Positions 36,621-49,140 of a stretch of 64,000 nt of DNA are shown here, piece after piece. The position numbers and the translations under genes are program-made. This DNA is from Buxus sempervirens (lineage: Eukaryota; Streptophyta; Magnoliopsida; Buxales; Buxaceae), in contig OX387187.1 in NCBI GenBank assembly GCA_947561395.2, positions 29,741,829-29,805,828 of the forward strand. Direction: 5' to 3'. The notes below the pieces were generated by a model, which saw nothing but the letters and a program-made list of their open reading frames with translations, ran no database searches and was not told the origin of the DNA. Positions within the stretch are counted from its first letter, which is position 1; the number at the start of each line of letters is the position of its first letter.

Positions 36621-37654
36621 GGAATGCTAGGGCTGCTTTTGGGGACAAGCTTCCATTGTAGCATCTTCCTTGACATTCTTAGGATTTTAAAGATGTTTCC
36701 AAGTTTGAAAGCATAAAACTTAGGATTTCATGGTCAGTGGTGTTTTAAGATGTTTTGTTCTTCATATTTTAAATACTTTCCATTTTGTGTTATTTTCTTT
36801 CTGCATTTTTAATTATCATGAGAGGTTATTGTCATCTGTAATGAGTGATGGATTATAACCCATTTCCTTGATTGATTGCGTTGCCCCTTCTTCTGCTTCT
36901 TATCTTTTTAAGCATCCTACGTTTCTAACTGAGTTTTGTGTTACCTTCTGCTTGTGGGACCTTTTGATCAAACTACCATTACTCATAAACTGGACTAATG
37001 TCTGCAGACTCAGCTCGAACTTTACCCTGAATTCAGACTTCCTCTGCCTGCAACTCTTTTCTTTCTTTCCGTCTGAATTCTTTCATACGTTTTAGATTTC
37101 TCTTCCCATCTGGCTCTGTATTCTAATAACTGAAAATTTTGAGTCTCTATTTAAGAAAATTTAAATAGAGCAAGAATGAAACTCTGGCAGTTGAGTTCTT
37201 TAAGCTTATATTGAAGTATGTATTGCATTGTTTCATGTAAGAGAATTCCCGAAGCAAATTATCCTCGCCGTGCACTGAGAATTTTTACATCCAATCCAAT
37301 CTAGTCCAATGAACTAAAACGGGAATTTGATTGGCATCTTTTCAATCAAATTACAGCTTCCAGAGTACAGGGATTATTACAAATATACAAGAAGAGAATC
37401 ATCACAAGGAGAGTGACCGGAAAGGAAAATTCCAAGCATTTTTGGATTGTCTTTAGCTCCACACAAACAGAGAAATTTTTTTATGACATTCCATTTTTTA
37501 ATTTGTAAACAACAAAGTAATATAATTGTGGAGATCCCACATCACCCCTGCTGATTCACAATGTTGAAATTAGCAAGCTCGTTACATCAAGGCTAACAGC
37601 TAACAGATGCTTTCATGTTTGTCATGATCACTGGTTAAAATAAAATATAAGGCA
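36621..37654. other. RPS3 3' flank and intergenic DNA
   Basis: The first 200 bases after the RPS3 stop read like its 3' untranslated region. The rest shows no gene. The MSL-like pseudogene ends, on the opposite strand, at about 37655. Confidence 0.4.
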
Positions 37655-39811
37655 AATTCTAGTTTTTAGATCTCCAATGCTCTCAATTGAAGTAGAAACA
37701 TCAACTGCAAACTCCACTGTGTCACTTATTTGTGGACTTCGGTAATAATTGCTGATAGGCTTTGTAGCCAAAACTGAATTTGGATAGAATATCTTCTCAT
37801 TGTCATATTTCAGGAAGACAGTTGTTAAGATGTTCATCTCTTCAACAATCATCTGTCAGGTTACAATTTATCAAACCCGACTAACCAAGTATCCATAATA
37901 TAATTTATTATGTGCTGTAGAGAGTAAGTTACCTGCACTACATCAATGACACAACGATCACCAACATCAAATGGATGTGTCACAAAAACAAATGATGGCT
38001 TCAAATACAGTCTTGCAGGTGTTTCCAAACATGAATGCAACCACCAACATCTGAGACGAAATGAAAACAAACAACTTGGTCGTTGCAAATCCCATCAAAA
38101 GGAGAGATACAATAATGATTAGAACAATCACAACCGCTGAGGCAAGCCTGTTCAATTGTTTGACAGCTGTTTTGGTATCATTCAACAAATGCACAAGCGA
38201 TTTGAGATCAAGATAAACCTTCACCTTCAGATGAGAACATTATGAGAGTTAGTAAATCCAATTTTCCTCCAACAGACAGTTCCCTGTTCCTTTCCATGAA
38301 ATGAGAAGGAAAATAACAACAGGTTGTTATACAAAAGAGGTCATGCATAAAACCAAATTCTATTTTGCATAAGCCCAAGTTTTCAAATGAACAATAACAT
38401 ACAACCAAAGACGACTGATCGTGTTTTATAATAAGGCATAGTACTCACCTTGTGCTCCTGCCATTATTTTAAAGCAACATGTGTATGGCACATAGAAACA
38501 CATGTTTCATTGTCTCAAGTTCTCGGTTCATACGGGAGAGGGAGAATTGTGTAGAGTGTTTTGAACCAAGCTAGCCAATTGGGATCTTGTTATAAAATGG
38601 TCTGGAGGAATTTTAGTAATTATTTAGGTTTCTTTTAAGTGATGGAAAGAAGCTTTGCGGAGCTTGTTGGGTTTCAATTAAAGAGAATTTCAGGATGTTC
38701 CAAATGAAAAAAAATGACAATTGGTTGAAAGGATGATGCTTTGCTAAATCCATGCAGGCATACTTGTATTTTCATATGATCTCCTCCACACTCAGAATTT
38801 ACTGCTCAATTTTGATGGTTTTTTGTGTTTCAAGATCATGGAGGGGGATACCAATTTCCAGCCCAGGTGATAAAGAAGTGGCTATAGGCTAAAGTTATGT
38901 CCCCTTTATCTGGTTTTGGAGAGCTGACAATAATTAGTTGATGAACTCCTTTGGAGACATAAACTTGGCTCATTGATTGGGTAAAGAGTGACACGATAGG
39001 CTCTTGGAAGCTTGAAGGTATCTAAGATTAAATAGGAGAATGGCGGCATTACCAAGCATCTCTCCATTTAGTGCCAATTTCAGCTGATGAAATGGCAGAT
39101 GAGATAGACAAAAATGGGGTTAGAAGGGTTCTATTTCTACAGGCAAAGGGCTTACAGAGTGAATGTTGTTGTCCTGTTTTTACTGTTTTATCCATTTTTT
39201 TATCTTGTTTTTTTTCTACACATGTTGTATCTTTGGGCCTCTTGGTCCTCACTGTACGATTTCCAAATTTTTTCTTTTGATAAAATTTCTTGTATTCATA
39301 AGAAAAACAATGATAAATGAATAGAGGGTAAAAAAACGATAACATAATTTTACTAAACCAGGATAACAATTTAGAGATCTCATACCCAGAGATGATTTTG
39401 GAAGCATAAACTAGTCAAGGAAAAAGTCAAAAAAAGTCTTACCACCTAGTTTCTCAAAGTTGATTTCTTGATTTTGCCGGTCTCAACTGCTTCAGGCAAC
39501 AGTGGAACCACACTATCCACCTCTTCCTTTTTCATGAATCGCAGGAGGTCCTCCTCATCGATATACCTATTCCATTGAACAAAATAGACAGGTATAAGAA
39601 CAGAAGAACCGATCATTGGAAGATATAAGCACTTTTTCATTTTTAGTAGATTTTCCCACTTGCAGCCAAGCCTTGCAACGTTCCGGAAAATCTGGTAAGC
39701 AGCGGCTTTCGCTTCCCACTCATTGGTAATCTCCTTATCCCTTTTTTCACCTCCCTCGTCATCAAAACTCTCATCAAGTGTGTTTGAAATAGTAGATAAC
39801 TCCGTCGCCAT
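37655..39811 (-). pseudogene. MSL10-like mechanosensitive ion channel, broken
   Basis: Four minus-strand exons are visible. 39811-39660 reads LSTISNTLDESFDDE and EITNEWEAKAAAYQIFRNVA. 39566-39443 reads YIDEEDLLRFMKKEEVDSVV. 38224-37933 reads KSLVHLLNDTKTAVKQLNRL, a membrane segment, FGNTCKTVFEAII and VTHPFDVGDRCVIDVVQ. 37852-37655 reads IVEEMNILTTVFLKYDNEKI and FYPNSVLATKPISNYYRSP. These form the C-terminal half of plant MscS-like channels, closest to MSL10; PFDVGDRCV and the preceding pore helix match the MscS core. Damage: TAG in place of the Trp codon before the second donor (39448-39446), a one-base deletion near 37990, and no N-terminal membrane region or C-terminal tail. The first intron is 93 bases, in frame and stop-free. 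Confidence 0.85.
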
Positions 39812-39927
39812 TGAAGTCAGAGATGCAGAGGCGGCAGCTATTCCAAAGAACAGAGACAGGACTCAGTGAGAAGGACAAAACAAAAAAACAAAAAACACGG
39901 ATCCAAATGGCTGCCACTGTTAGGGAC

Positions 39928-40595
39928 CGTTTTCTTCTGCGACGGACCCTCTTACGAACCCTCCGACATGCGTTCTGGAGACGACACGCTTCCCACTCGT
40001 TTCAGCCGTGACGATCAGCCGAGCGAGAGATTTTTCAGCTGCAATCCTCAAAATGGCTCGATTGGAGCCACGTTTGAAAGCCTCATTTCGTTGAAATCCC
40101 TCGAACGAAAATGCAAATCCCACCTCTTGTTGGCAGGAAATCAAAAAATGCCAATTGGACTAAAGGTTCAGCATTTCTCTGCTGAACATATTCTTCATCT
40201 CTCTCTCTCTCTCTCTCTTCCCGACTAAAGGTTCAGCATTTCAGCAGTGTTTTATGGTTTCTCGGATCTCTTGGCTGTGTTTGTTCGTTACAATTCGTAG
40301 CCGATGGAGTTTTCTTTGCGGAGCTTAATAAAGTGCTCACTAGAGAGCTTGCTGTGGACGGATACTCGAGCGTCGAGGTCAGGGTTACGCCGATGCGAAC
40401 AGAGATCATCATCAGGGCCACTCGAACTCAGAATGTTCTGGGTAAATTCTGATTGTTGGTGTTTTCGATGATGCCCGGTGTTTTGTTGGTTGATCTCGGT
40501 GATTGGGTTTTAGGTTTCGTTAACTATGATGTGGTGGATTTGTTTTAGGCGAGAAGGGAAGGAGGATCAGGGAACTGATGTCTGTCATTCAGAAG
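39928..40595 (+). repeat. Segmental duplication, copy 2 (RPS3 5' region)
   Basis: Near-identical to 35252-35923. The match begins a little over 100 bases beyond the 5' end of the MSL fragment and stops sharply at 40595 within the RPS3 exon, where unrelated LTR-like DNA begins. Confidence 0.9.
40294..40595 (+). pseudogene. RPS3: RPS3 (uS3) 5' fragment, second copy
   Basis: Exon 40294-40441 reads [20 protein letters not shown] and [20 protein letters not shown]. After a GT-AG intron the next exon begins at 40549 ([14 protein letters not shown]) and is cut at 40595. Compared with the copy at 35.6 kb it has a few substitutions, including Thr to Met and Val to Ile in the second exon. About 70 of the roughly 240 residues of the protein remain. 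Confidence 0.85.
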
Positions 40596-41290
40596 GAGAT
40601 TCACCGACGGCGAATCATTTGTCTTGTCCGACCTCCTAACAGTGGAGTCGTTTTCCTCTACGAGGAAATCCTCCTTCGATTCCTCTTGATGTTTGTAGAG
40701 ACGAAGAAAGGTTTCGCGTGAAGAATGAAGAATGGCTTTTCTAAGGGTTCCTCTTTGTCTGGTTTTGAAATTTAAATTTCAAAATAATAGGGGCTTAAAT
40801 CACCCGGGCTGGGGAATTGAACCGGCTAGGTAAAAGAATAAGGGGCTGAGTGTTAGCTGTCTCGCGTGCCGCTCACGAGACCACCGTGTCCACGTGTCAA
40901 GAGGAGCTTGACGCATTAGACTTCGCCGTAAAAGCTCTCGCCGTTGAGGAAATCAACTGTCTCCCAATCAACAAAATTTATATAGAAAGAAACAAATAAT
41001 TATAAGTTATTAAATGAGGATAAGTAGATCATTCAAATAAAAATAAGTAAAAATAAACAGAAACAGAACAAAACGCCTACGTAAAAGCAAGTTAGATATA
41101 AGAAAGCTAAACGAGAGGCTGTTTGATAACAATTTTTATTAAAACAATTTGAAAACCATTTGGTAACATTTAGTTAAAATCAATTATGACTTTAAAAATC
41201 AGCAAAAATGTGTTTGATAAAGTTTTTAAAATAATTTGTATTTATAATTTCTGTTAGCTATGGTTATATGGCAATAATAAATGTTAATGA
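40596..41290 (-). mobile_element. LTR-type fragment, inverted copy of 32.2 kb, and TIR-like debris
   Basis: The segment at about 40860-40950 is the reverse complement of about 32205-32290 with moderate divergence. The break at 40595 between RPS3 and this DNA may be the edge of a transposon insertion or of the segmental duplication. At 41118-41220 ctgtttgataac and catttggtaaca recall the ends of the Pack-type element at 2.1-4.0 kb. Confidence 0.4.
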
Positions 41291-41564
41291 TAGTGGTTGT
41301 GATGATGTTGATTGTGGATTCATGTGATGATGGTGCTAGAGGTGCTGGTTATTGTGGTGGTTGTTATAAAGGTGGTGGCAGAGTTGGTGATGGTAGTGGT
41401 TGAGGTGGTCCTGGATGTGTTGATGAAGGTGGTGGAGGAGGTGGTGGTGGTTGTGGCAGTGGTCTTGGAAGTTGTTGTGGTGGCAGTTGTGGATGTGGTG
41501 GTGGTGGTTGAAATTTCAGAAACTGGGATGTTTCAAAAGCATATTACCCACATGCATATGTACA

Positions 41565-41600
<36 letters not shown>

Positions 41601-41616
41601 TATATATAGAAATTGT
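41291..41616 (+). repeat. GTG/GGT-rich low-complexity block and CATA microsatellite
   Basis: From about 41295 to 41510 the sequence is a degenerate GTG/GTT/GAT repeat, which creates a Val-rich frame with no meaning as a protein. It is followed at about 41555-41606 by (CATA)n and (TA)n microsatellites. Confidence 0.85.
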
Positions 41617-42947
41617 GTGTGTGTGTATAATATACTTAATACAGTTTTGATACTTAATAATAATAAATGATATATCTATATAAGTGCATTTTAAGTATAA
41701 TAATATATATACTAAATTATATTAAGTATGACAACTACTTAATTATACTAAATAATAATAATTCCATCAATATATTTTAGTATATTTTATTATACTAAAT
41801 AATAATAATGCCATCAATATATTTTTTAGTACATTCATTTTCTCGAATCCAAATATGTCAACATCGTTTATTTTATTATATTTTCTGGAATCCGAATATT
41901 TCAGCATAATTTATTTAATCCGAAGATGTTACAATATATATATATTTTAATTACATTCATTAATTTTATTAAATGTTTTTAGTATTAATTTTTAGTGTAT
42001 TTGACTGGTCAACATCCCTAATTACAAGGCAACGTAACCTGAAAGGGAACTTTTAAATTTTCTTTTGGAATAAAAGATGATTGTGAAAAGATCATAGCAC
42101 CTAACACCTCATATACGACACCGGATGATGACAATTAATAGCTTTATTAAAAGCAAACATTAACAGAAATAAAGTATAATAATCTTTACCAAAAAAGAAA
42201 TAAAGTATAATAATACTCTAAGTTTATTTGAAGAACAATGAAGAAGATACCAAAAAAGATTCGTTTATCCTTACTCTTTTATATTAAATAAAAACAAAAT
42301 TGCAAGTAGGTGAGGCATATAAAAAGATGGACACAAGATGAACAAAGGCGTTGGTAGTCCTATTCTAAAGGGCCCACCAACGCATCCGTCCAGGAGTGAC
42401 CAAATTAATCAATGACCTCCAAGAACAAATTCGTAGTATAAGCAAAGGATCAACCCAAAGGGAAATGACAGTTGACAGTTTTTGTTTCTTTTCTGATGTC
42501 TGTAGACATCCCAAAATTGTACGATTTTTGATAAATCTTGAAGGAGAGAAATATTTTATTGAAATTTTCAATTCTTTGCATTGGGTTTAAGATCCTTAAC
42601 CCATTTGAATCCAAAACTGTAAAGGAAAATGCCCGAATTCAATCTTTTGTGCAAAATCAAACTTTTTCCGGTTGAATTTTATTGACTTTTGACTCCAGAA
42701 AATGAAATATTTTTAGAGCAAGATTTCAAGATAATTTTTCCAGGTAATCAGGTTTTTAGCCATGTTATTGCATAAAAGAATTTTTTGAGATTTTAAATCT
42801 TGACGAATACCTTGGTTTTAACATGTTGAATCTTTTTACCGGACCTAAAAAACCGAAATTTAGCCTGGAACTGGAAAGTTGACTTTTTATTCACTTGGAA
42901 TTTGGGTCTGGAACTATTTTTAATGGATTCAAATGGGGTGGTGTTTG
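41617..42947. other. AT-rich intergenic DNA
   Basis: No gene recognised. The part 41650-41990 is strongly AT-rich with repeated ataataata and tatattttag motifs. Confidence 0.45.
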
Positions 42948-43029
42948 CTTATTTACATGTAATATCTTAAGTAAATGGAGATTAAAAAATACGATGACAT
43001 TTACTTAAACGATATTACATGTAAATAAG
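42948..43029. repeat. Inverted repeat with about 30-bp arms
   Basis: The left arm at 42948-42977 (starting cttatttacatgtaatatc) pairs with 42998-43029 almost completely, apart from two or three bases near the arm centre, around a 20-base loop. It sits immediately before the point where similarity to the gypsy LTR begins. Confidence 0.8.
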
Positions 43030-43069
43030 TATTGACTGTGTTAAAATTCGGATAAAAGCTTCTTTTTTT

Positions 43070-43212
43070 GTATCCGACAGATAATGTCGGATACAAAACA
43101 TCTTTATTGTATCCGACAGATAATGTCGGATACAAAAGATCTTTATTGTATCCGACAGATAATGTCGGATACAAAGAGAATTGCTTGCATCCGACCTGAC
43201 ATGTCGGATACA
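43070..43212 (+). repeat. Four tandem hairpins in the LTR, 39-bp period
   Basis: Units start at 43070, 43109, 43148 and 43187, exactly 39 bases apart. Each has GTATCCGAC, a short loop, then GTCGGATAC (the fourth starts GCATCC). The palindrome stem differs in sequence from the 27.8 kb copies (GAC/GTC instead of GGC/GCC), yet pairing, number and spacing are kept. Confidence 0.9.
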
Positions 43213-45252
43213 AGCTTTTTGCTCAAAATTAGGGTTTTCTAAGAGTTTTCACTTTTTACCATCATATCCTTCATTAAAGGAATAGAAATCTCAAAAATAG
43301 CCTTAGGGTTAGGGTTGGTGGACTCTAGACATCATTTTGTGTCTACCATCATGCAAACCCTAACCCTAGCCTTTGCCTATAAATAGGAGGCTCCTCCTCA
43401 AGCAAATGGCCAATAAGTTGGAGATTGAAGAGCTCCGAGTGAAGAAGGGAACCGCTGCCGCATTGCTTCCAGAAGCCCAGGTAAGCCTCAAACCTCTCTT
43501 TATTTTTCTGTTCTTACATTCTAGGTTTAGTTCTCTTCTTCTACCTTTCTGTAGAATAAGGCCTAATCTGTGTATATGAAAACCCTTCCTCTACTCAAAG
43601 TACCTCGAGACTCCCCCTAGCCATAAAACGTGAAGGCGGGATCTAGGGGAAACGAGACTGATGATTAATCCTAGTATTAGAACCTTGTTGAATAAGCCTT
43701 TTGATTCTATGAAAACCGTTTCATATTCAAAGTACCCCAAAATTATCTCGAAGAACCGTTAAACGGGGAGAGAGAACTAAGGGAAACGAGAATGGAACGG
43801 AACTCTAAGTTGTTCTAGAACCCCATTTGATTGATATGAATGCATGCTATATGTTGTTATATTGTTGAAGAATGGATTTTTACACACACACACATAGCAC
43901 TTGTTTTGTTGGATTCGGCTTATATTTCGGATTTATTGCATTCATTGTGATAGATCTGGAATAAATAGCCCCAAACAATTCTGGGATATTTCTTATTGGT
44001 TTTTAACATGATTTCAAGCAAATATTGAAGACCTCTAGGTCTAACCTCTCGGTTTTGGGCACTTTTGTTCAATTTTGGGGTTTTTGGCATATTATTTCCA
44101 ATCGGAGAGAATGGTGAGCCAAACTTGTGCCCCATTTCTTCCTAAAGGTTCTTCAATATCTTTTTAAAATGATTTTGATTTATCTTGCACGGATTCCACA
44201 CACTTTATCACTGTTTTGAGTTGATTTTCTTTAAAAAGGCTTAACTTGACAGCAGCTGTACCCCAACTTCGGACACTCGTAACTTCATCGTCCGGATGAA
44301 TTTTGGAGTGATTCCAGAGCCATGGGAAATTTGAGGCTATCTAGTTTATGTCTGTAAAATTTCATCAATTTTTATCAAGTGGATTTTTGACACCTCTCAT
44401 TCGAAGTTGATAGGTCAATTCAGGCCAGATTGTGGAACCTGTCACTTCGACTGAGCGCCATGTGTTCGTTTTAAGTCCGATTCAAGTGATTTTTGTTTAT
44501 GTTTTTTTCTTTGGAAGTCTAATTTCAAATCCAGTTGGTTTCATAATTTTTTTACTCCATTTGTGTCGTGGGTAACAGATTTACTCAGAACTGCTCAACA
44601 GCACTTTTCTGGGTTAACCTGTAATCCTCGTGGCCTGTTCGGGAGGTCACCCAAGGCACATCCGAATGAATTCTTGTATGAGGCTAGTTTCATTTGAAAG
44701 ATGGCCATACATACTTCATTCACACCAAATTTCATGAATTTATATGGAGCCAATTTTTCTAAATGAATTTCCAAAGTTGCCCACTTGTCACTTTTAACTA
44801 TCTCTAGCAGCAGATTTCAAAAGAGAATAACTCCTAGGATTTTAACCGGAATTGATTGAAAATTTGCATGAGTCTTCTATTTATCATAATCTTTCAAATG
44901 GATTTGGTTTGATTCAATTTAAACTAGATTTGAATGATTTCAAAACAAATGGCTATATCTTTTACCAAATTTTAAGAAATTTGACTCAACTTGGTTTTGT
45001 GCAATTTTTGCTTTGATTTCCATCTATGGGTGATATCCCAAAAGTGATATTGACATAAAAGAAGATCTAGAATTCATTTGGATTTCTCATGTGAAGGTAT
45101 CACACATTTGTTTAATCCTTTCTCAAGGGTTTTTTTGATTATTTTAGCAAGCTTTCTCATTTTTTTAGCATGAACAACACGTGGCAACCACCTTGTGTGG
45201 GTGGATGGGGGTGCCTAACACCTTCCCTCATTCATAATCTAATCCCCTTACC

Positions 45253-48200
45253 TGTAAAACCCCGATTTTTCACCTAATAAATAAATAAATAATAAATACA
45301 ATAAAATATGAGTTAAGTCCTAATTAAAATAAAAAGCGAAGATTTAGAGGATAATTAATTCAAATAAGTTCTAAGTTGAAAATAAAGAAAGAATTTTAAT
45401 GAAATTAGCCTAAAAGAATAAAAAAGGTATTTTGGTAATTTCCAGAAAAGGGTAATTAGTAAATAGATCATCAAATAATAATTAGAATTAGAAAATAGAA
45501 GAAAACAAATTATTTTGACAAGTTAGAAATTAAAAGAAATTAATAAAAGCCTAAAATAGGGAAAAAGGGTAATTAGGAGATTTCATGTCTTAATTTGGAG
45601 AAAGTAAGGTTTTAAGTGATAAAAATGTTTAATTAAATATTTTGCACGAAAATAGGTTATTTTCATGAGTTTAGATAATAAGAAACTTAATTAGTATTGT
45701 TTAAGTAGAAAATAGAAGGTGGAGAAAAAGTAGGAATTAAATTAGAAGGATTAGACATTAATTAGACCATGGTTGGGTTAGCCCAAATTAAATTAGCCAA
45801 TTAGGGTTTGTTTAGGATTTCTAAAGCTTAGTATAAATAGGAGATTAAGGTTAGACAAGAGGAAATTTTCGTGGGTTTCTTATGGAGAGAAAATAGGGAG
45901 AGAAAGGAAGGAGGTCTCTAATGGAGGTGTCTGACCAGCCACCATCAAAACGCGATCGGGGAAGATCCGTACGGTGGATCGCCTTCAAATTTTGAGGTTT
46001 TGTTCGTGACTAATAAAACTACATTGTGAACGGTAGAGATTTGAATTGGAAGAGTCTAGCTTGGTACGGTTGGGAGCAACATTCTGGTCCAGAATTAGAA
46101 GGTGCAATGGAAGAAGGATTTAGCGTATAAGGCAAGTAGTAACCCTTGGAAAACGTGAGGAACTGCATGATTTCGTTTTCTGTGATTTCATATGGATTGA
46201 ATGGATTAGTCGAAACAGTATTTACAAGGAATCAAAATTGTTATATTTTAGTATTTGGTGTTCTTGAAGGATTTGTCGAAATAATGGAGAAAACTTGGTT
46301 TTACCATGAAATAAATTTTAGGATGGTATTTAATTTATAAGGATTAATCTAGAAGGCTCTAGGTATGTTTCAGAAAGTTTGTAGATTAATTTAGACCAAG
46401 AAAACATAAAGCAAAAGCATGAAAATCCGAAATTGAAAAATCTGGAAAATTCTGTTAAAAATTGCACGAGCGCCTAGGATCGCCCAGCCCTGTAGAGGTA
46501 GGCGCTCTAAGTAAAATTTGTAGATTTTGGGGATTTTGTAATTCGAATAAATACCCAATAATTCTTATGATTAGTTAAGCATGTTAGCATCTTTATAAGG
46601 ACCTAATTAAGCTATAAAAATTATAAAATTAATTTGGAAAGAATAAGCAATAAATTGAAGGTTATAATGAAAGGATTGTTTATAAAAGAGTCAAAGGGTA
46701 TGGATATTGCTAGAAATAATACTACTGAAATTTATAGCTTGTAAACATCTTTTAAACTTCATTCTAGGTCTGTAGAACATGCTGGAAAAATAAAATACAG
46801 AAAATTCAAATATAAACTAGCTTAGGTGCTAAGGTAGGAAATTGGATTCTAACAAAAGGGATTAATAAAGAAAACTCTAAGTAAGATTGGATTTACTTTA
46901 TTTTGAGCTTTAAATAGGAATATTGGCTACTGGAATTGCATAAACTCAGATTTTATCGGATTTATGATACTTGATTTTTATTTTGAATATAATTGGAAGA
47001 ATTGCATATGTTATTCTGAAAATGCCTATAATTGGATTTGTTATGATTGAATCATGGATTTCACATGGAATGGAATACTTTAGTATGGATTGGTATGTAG
47101 TATGATATTGTTCTCTTTAATTTTACGGTTGGGTGATACGGCTTCTGTGGTAGAGTTTGATACTATCTTTTACAGCAGAGATGGGTAATCCTCTGTGTAG
47201 AGATGTGTAATCCTTTACGGGTAAAAGTGTGTATGCCTCCTACATTAGTGTGTCCTCCCGTATGTGGTTTTATCGTGGTTTGTGTCAGTGGGCTTAGCTG
47301 TATATGGATCCATAGTTTTGGCTGGTTAGCTAAGTGGTATTTAGTTTGGGTTGATTTACTCCTATATTGCGAGCGCGCTTCCCTTTGCAAGTTAGTTTGC
47401 TCTGGGAGGGTCCTATGTCTGGAGGGACACCCCGGTGAGCCGCTGGTGATTCCCTGTACATGTGGATAAGCGACCACACTCCATGTATTGATTCTGGTGC
47501 TGCATGCTGGTGGTACGTCCAACTCTGCGGGGTTCGTGCGCAATAAGTCGGTGACTACGGCTCTTGCCTAAGCTGCGCTGCATGGGGCTTGAGTATCATC
47601 AAGTAGCACTGCCCCTAAGCCGCACGGTGGAACAGCATTTAGTTGAGTGTCATCTCAAATACTTATCATCTTTGTGAGTCCTGCAATGGCACGTGTTTTA
47701 TCGCTTTTATCGGTTTTACCTCGTTAACATCAAGAGACTGGTATTTATACATGATCATATGTTTTACCGCTTTATTTGGAATTGCCATGAATAACTTGGA
47801 TTTCTCGTCTTATCGTTGATTAATCGAATACCTCATGACTATTTGCTTATATTGGACTGTTTCAAATTGCATGCACCTGCTACTTGCTGAGATGTAAATC
47901 TCACTCCGTTTTCCCCTATATTTTTCAGGTTGCTTGGAGAGATCGCGAAGATGGGGTTTTAATTTGATGGGTAGAAATATAATTGGTATTAATGTCACAT
48001 GTTGATTAGATAAACTTAATTGTAAATTGAATTGAATATATTGATTAAAGAATTGTTTATTTTATTTGGCCACCATAACTCTAATGTAATTGATTTATAA
48101 ATTTTAAAATTATTGTGAATCTTGGTATGTATCTGACCCCAGCTTCGTGGTAACACCTCGAGTTTGGTTGTTGAACCGGACTTGGGTTGTTACAGTAGCG

Positions 48201-48254
48201 AACCGGGTTCGGGTTAGGTGCCGGTTTGCACTGACCCGGGTTCGGGGCGTTACA
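45253..48254 (+). mobile_element. Solo LTR of a chromovirus-type gypsy element (3,002 bp)
   Basis: The element starts TGTAAAACCCCGATTTTTC and ends GGGGCGTTACA. It is flanked by a perfect 5-bp target duplication TTACC (45248-45252 and 48255-48259). Plant chromovirus LTRs begin TGTAAxACCCC in this way and end in GTTACA. No internal region is present, so it arose by LTR-LTR recombination. It lies inside the older gypsy LTR; the sister LTR at 25.9 kb shows the same target without insertion (ccccttaccca on the minus strand). Confidence 0.92.
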
Positions 48255-48441
48255 TTACCCGTCTCTAGATTTGATTTTCAAGTAGAGTTATTTTTACTCT
48301 AGTATTTGCCTTTTAGCTCTTTTTGCTTATTTTGAACCTTTTGGTGTCCATTCACACCCTTAAAATTGAATGGTGGCGACTCTCCCATATTTTCGTTGAA
48401 CCTGTGTGTTGACGGAGGGGAATCATCTTGATGATTTTTCC

Positions 48442-49100
48442 ATGTCTCACAATGTCTAGCTCCCACCAAAGTTTAAATGCCCAGACTTTGAGAAATTTGA
48501 TGGTACTGGATGCCCCACAGCTCATCTAATATCATACTACAAAGCTATGGTAGGATATACTCGAGATGAGAGACTAATGATTCAATTTTTTCAAAGGTCC
48601 CTAATAGGGCAAGCACATCGTTGGTTTTCCACCCTTGACCCTGTTCAAATTCGTAACTGGCCAGATCTAGCACGCCTCTTCATGGAGTAGTTCAAATTTA
48701 ATTCTGAAGTCCTGCTGACACAAATGGAATTGATGAGATTGTCAAAAAAGAATAATGAATCGATCAGGGACTACGCTCGTAGATGGAGGGAACTAGCCAT
48801 GCTAGTGCAACCACCATTGACTGAGGAAGAGATGGCCACCATCTTCATCTCAACCTTAGGCTAACCCTACTATTCCCATCTAATTGGCCAATATGCGACA
48901 AGCTTCAACTCACTAGTCCAAATCTCTGACAGGGTCGAAGGAGGAATCAAGTTCGGATTGATCATAGGAGGCACAGCCGGAGGGACACAAAGGAAATCCC
49001 TAAATGGTAGTAAGAAGCTAGAAAACAGAAGGGAAGAGCCAACTATCAACTATACAAAGTCTAACCAAACCCTCCATTTCCAAAAAAGAAAAGGAAATAC
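48442..49100 (+). pseudogene. Gypsy gag (retrotransposon gag domain), with stops
   Basis: After the primer site the frame reads LPPKFKCPDFEKFDGTGCP, then HLISYYKAMVGYTRDERLMI, FFQRSLIGQAHRWFSTLD and RDYARRWRELAMLVQPPLTE. This is the capsid-like gag domain of Tat/Ogre gypsy elements, which packages element RNA. Three in-frame stops are visible: TAG at 48457, TAG in the segment LARLFME, and TAA after FISTLG. The tail reads KRKGNTSNAG and then meets the 152-bp repeats. No zinc knuckle or pol follows. Confidence 0.85.
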
Positions 49101-49140
49101 TTCCAATGCAGGGGCCATGAGAATGCCGCATCAGAGCAAT

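Larger units (their letters stand above)
43040..49140 (+). mobile_element. Gypsy (Tat/Ogre-like) element: LTR interrupted by a solo LTR, then dead gag
   Basis: The LTR runs from about 43040-43050 to 45252 and resumes at 48255 to about 48370. Its first roughly 100 bases, including the TGTAGACACC start, are missing. It is homologous over its length to the minus-strand LTR at 25.8-28.06 kb. The TATA box lies near 43380, with the transcribed leader and a gtaagcctc donor-like site at about 43481. The primer binding site TGGCGACTCTCC is at 48374-48385, followed by a leader and a decayed gag. There is no protease, reverse transcriptase, integrase or second LTR before unrelated DNA starts at 49141. 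The gap in the LTR is entirely explained by the nested 3,002-bp solo LTR. Confidence 0.8.

Noticed and set aside
41312..41650. 112-codon Val-rich reading frame
   Set aside because: It is a translation of a GTG/GGT low-complexity repeat and a CATA microsatellite, with no protein-like composition.
43070..43212. CRISPR-like spaced repeats
   Set aside because: Units are palindromes in an LTR of a plant retrotransposon with near-identical spacers; there are no cas genes and the genome is eukaryotic.
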